In this document: piece after piece, positions 6,520 through 7,910 of the stretch
How positions within the stretch are numbered: position 1 is the stretch's first letter
Layout of the letters: every line of letters begins with the position of its first letter
Assembly (NCBI GenBank): GCA_002084435.1
Contig: NBLG01000046.1
Coordinates: 1 to 7,910, forward strand
DNA: 7,910 nt
Direction: 5' to 3'
Origin: Tenericutes bacterium 4572_104
Lineage (GTDB): Bacteria > Bacillota_I > Bacilli_A > Izemoplasmatales > UBA5603
The notes under the pieces: model-generated
The model's database searches: none
Told to the model about the DNA's origin: nothing
Seen by the model: only the letters and a program-made list of their open reading frames with translations
Position numbers and translations under genes: made by a program

Positions 6520-7446
6520 TCATATCGGGGGTAAAAACTGTGGTTCGATTATGGGGTTAACTTCTAAGGATTTTTCTATTATCTCATTCCAAGGAGTAGT
6601 ATAAGGATGATATTCTCCACCTTGAGTAACGCCTTTTACTCTAAATGAAAAATTTGCGATATACTCGTTAAGGTTATCATAATAACGAGTGTCAGGGAAA
6701 GCAGGTACATCTGCAACATTAGTATATGTTACAATAGTACTATATTTTTGAGCTCTTTGCCCTAAATCAATAAAAATACTTTTGCCTTCATACTCTTCAT
6801 CTTCATCAATAAAATAGTCGCCATTTTCTATTCTATCAAGATCAAGAAGACTTAAATTTTGATATATATATTCAGAATATAAAATTGGCACAGACTTTTG
6901 AAAACCCCAACCTGCTGCAGGAGATTGACCTGGTGTATATCTTTCATATTCCCAATCAATGATAGAACCAACTTTCAAATCCTTGATAGGTACTTTGATA
7001 GTTGTACGTTCGATATCGTTTTCTTTATCTTTATATTCAGACTCAACAAATTCTTTTTTCTTTGTTTCAGAAACCTTTATTTTGCCTTTCTCATTAATAT
7101 TATAGCATTTCAGTACTATATTTCTAATTTCTTGCCCACCATTTTTTGAATTATAAGTGATCTTAAAGAAATCATCACCATAAGTTTCTACACCTTTTTC
7201 TTTATAAACTCTAATACGACCTTTGTATTTTACAATACGATAAGGTTTACTATATACTAATTCAAGCATAGATGTAGCACAATGATGCAAATAAACAGCA
7301 TAAGCATCTTCATCATCTTCAAATGCTTCACCCTCGAACATTTCAGCTGTTACTTTTGGTGGTGAAAACACGGTATATTCTGTATCTTGAGCGAATGCTG
7401 AAGAATAAACAAAGAGCAATACTAAAATTAAAAACAGACGTTTCAT
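6520..7446 (-). CDS. Exported DUF3857-domain protein, truncated before its transglutaminase core
   Basis: The 308-residue product starts with a clear signal peptide, MKRLFLILVLLFVYSSAFA, with likely cleavage before Gln20. I chose the ATG at 7446 because AGGAAG lies 6 bases upstream and because the in-frame ATG at 7509 would add 21 residues in front of a complete signal peptide. The mature part resembles DUF3857: GSIIDWEYE (160-168) and WGFQKSVPILYSE (180-192), then the usual linker to the transglutaminase domain, YTNVADVPAFPDTRYYD and a TTPWNEI segment near residue 285. It stops (TGA at 6520-6522) about where the transglutaminase core should begin. Family members usually run to 600-700 residues with a Cys-His-Asp transglutaminase core and a DUF3858 end, and the matching end is the next ORF at 5625-6458. 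They occur in the periplasm or at the outer envelope of Bacteroidota-like cells; the substrate is unknown. Probably the 5' half of a broken gene. Confidence 0.78.
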   Translation of the reverse strand: MKRLFLILVLLFVYSSAFAQDTEYTVFSPPKVTAEMFEGEAFEDDEDAYAVYLHHCATSMLELVYSKPYRIVKYKGRIRVYKEKGVETYGDDFFKITYNSKNGGQEIRNIVLKCYNINEKGKIKVSETKKKEFVESEYKDKENDIERTTIKVPIKDLKVGSIIDWEYERYTPGQSPAAGWGFQKSVPILYSEYIYQNLSLLDLDRIENGDYFIDEDEEYEGKSIFIDLGQRAQKYSTIVTYTNVADVPAFPDTRYYDNLNEYIANFSFRVKGVTQGGEYHPYTTPWNEIIEKSLEVNPIIEPQFLPPI

Positions 7447-7452
7447 AAAAAA

Positions 7453-7458
7453 CTTCCT
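7453..7458 (-). promoter_or_regulatory. Ribosome binding site of the DUF3857 gene
   Basis: AGGAAG on the - strand, 6 bases before the ATG at 7446. It decides the start: the longer in-frame start at 7509 has no such site and would place 21 extra residues before a complete signal peptide. Confidence 0.65.
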
Positions 7459-7649
7459 ATATATATTAAAAAATATTAGCTTATTTAATAAAACAATTAG
7501 CACCTTCATTTAGTACTAAGTTAGTAATATACGAAACAAGAATTAAAAAAGTGTAATCGAAATAACTTTTATAAATGTTTTTTTTTAGACATTATTATAC
7601 ATAGATGATAAAGTTCAAGGAAAAGCATATCTAATTCATTAATTTTTAT

Positions 7650-7657
7650 TAATTTTG
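7650..7657 (+). promoter_or_regulatory. Candidate -7 promoter box of kbl
   Basis: TAATTTTG matches the Bacteroidota TAnnTTTG box exactly and lies 55 bases before the kbl ATG. No clear TTTG partner is seen 19-21 bases upstream, so the call rests on one half-site. The rest of the divergent spacer (7447-7712) contains a 10-bp palindrome, TTAGTACTAA (7510-7519), of unknown meaning and no gene. Confidence 0.4.
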
Positions 7658-7701
7658 CCCTCTGTTGTTAGATCATATTAATATTTTTAAAATAAACTAT
7701 T

Positions 7702-7705
7702 GGAG
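7702..7705 (+). promoter_or_regulatory. Ribosome binding site of kbl
   Basis: GGAG, 7 bases before the ATG at 7713. It supports that start over the in-frame ATG at codon 5. Confidence 0.6.
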
Positions 7706-7712
7706 ATTTGCG

Positions 7713-7910
7713 ATGTACGGCAAAATGAAAGATTTTCTTCAAACAGAATTAAAAAACCTTGAAGAGCAAAAATTATACAAACACGAAAGAGTAATTGAAT
7801 CAGCTCAAGGTGCTGAAATTCAAGTAAACAGCAAAAAAGTTTTGAACTTTTGTGCTAATAATTATTTAGGTTTATCGTCTAACCCAGACCTAATTCAAGC
7901 TGCACACGAT
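7713..7910 (+). CDS. kbl: Glycine C-acetyltransferase (2-amino-3-ketobutyrate CoA ligase), 5' part
   Basis: The first 66 codons are present and the frame is open at the right edge; full-length Kbl is about 395 residues. Kbl is a PLP-dependent alpha-oxoamine synthase that joins glycine and acetyl-CoA to 2-amino-3-ketobutyrate, or in threonine breakdown cleaves that product after threonine dehydrogenase. Seen: the N-terminal helix MYGKMKDFLQTELKNLEEQ; ERVIESAQGAEIQV, close to the ERIITSAQ segment of E. coli Kbl; and NFCANNYLGLSSNPDLIQAA, the family's entry signature. The Cys in N-F-C-A-N-N-Y-L-G-L favours Kbl over serine palmitoyltransferase or 8-amino-7-oxononanoate synthase. The PLP lysine and active-site His lie beyond the window, so this assignment rests on the N-terminus alone. 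It is divergent from the DUF3857 gene; whether tdh follows cannot be seen. Confidence 0.87.
   Translation, partial: MYGKMKDFLQTELKNLEEQKLYKHERVIESAQGAEIQVNSKKVLNFCANNYLGLSSNPDLIQAAHD

Noticed and set aside
7447..7509. Longer start of the DUF3857 protein at 7509
   Set aside because: It would place 21 residues before a complete signal peptide, while AGGAAG is correctly spaced for the ATG at 7446.

Overview
The window is about 35% G+C, with A/T-rich intergenic DNA. It looks like a chromosomal segment from the Bacteroidota/Chlorobiota/Ignavibacteriota assemblage. Three things point there: a DUF3857/DUF3858-type exported protein, a Kbl-like enzyme with the N-F-C-A-N-N-Y-L-G-L signature behind a TAnnTTTG promoter-like box, and uvrB and rsgA starts without a Shine-Dalgarno sequence. 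This placement is inferred from gene families; no marker in the window fixes a genus.

Layout from left to right: (1) the 3' part of an apbE-type FMN transferase gene on the + strand, followed by a terminator whose right arm is duplicated; (2) uvrB on the - strand, convergent with it; (3) rsgA (- strand) with a clear terminator, and with a GC-rich palindromic repeat upstream of its start; (4) an unrecognised multi-spanning membrane protein gene (- strand) whose last ~32 codons lie in another frame; (5) a low-complexity A/T spacer; (6) two consecutive - strand ORFs that are the front (signal peptide + DUF3857) and the back (end of a transglutaminase fold + DUF3858-like) of one protein family, joined by about 60 bp where the transglutaminase core should be; (7) a divergent intergenic region and the first 66 codons of kbl on the + strand.

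The genes do not form an obvious pathway or operon. The - strand genes follow one another, but rsgA and the membrane protein gene each have their own terminator, so they are probably separate units. UvrB (nucleotide excision repair), RsgA (30S subunit maturation), ApbE (protein flavinylation) and Kbl (threonine/glycine metabolism) are ordinary household functions.

I see no new defence system, mobile element, CRISPR array, tRNA or rRNA. The points worth a second look are the two disrupted reading frames (membrane protein C-terminus; DUF3857 protein without its transglutaminase core), the GC-rich palindrome at 4137-4170, the duplicated terminator arm at 674-707, and a promoter-like motif shared by the membrane protein gene and kbl.
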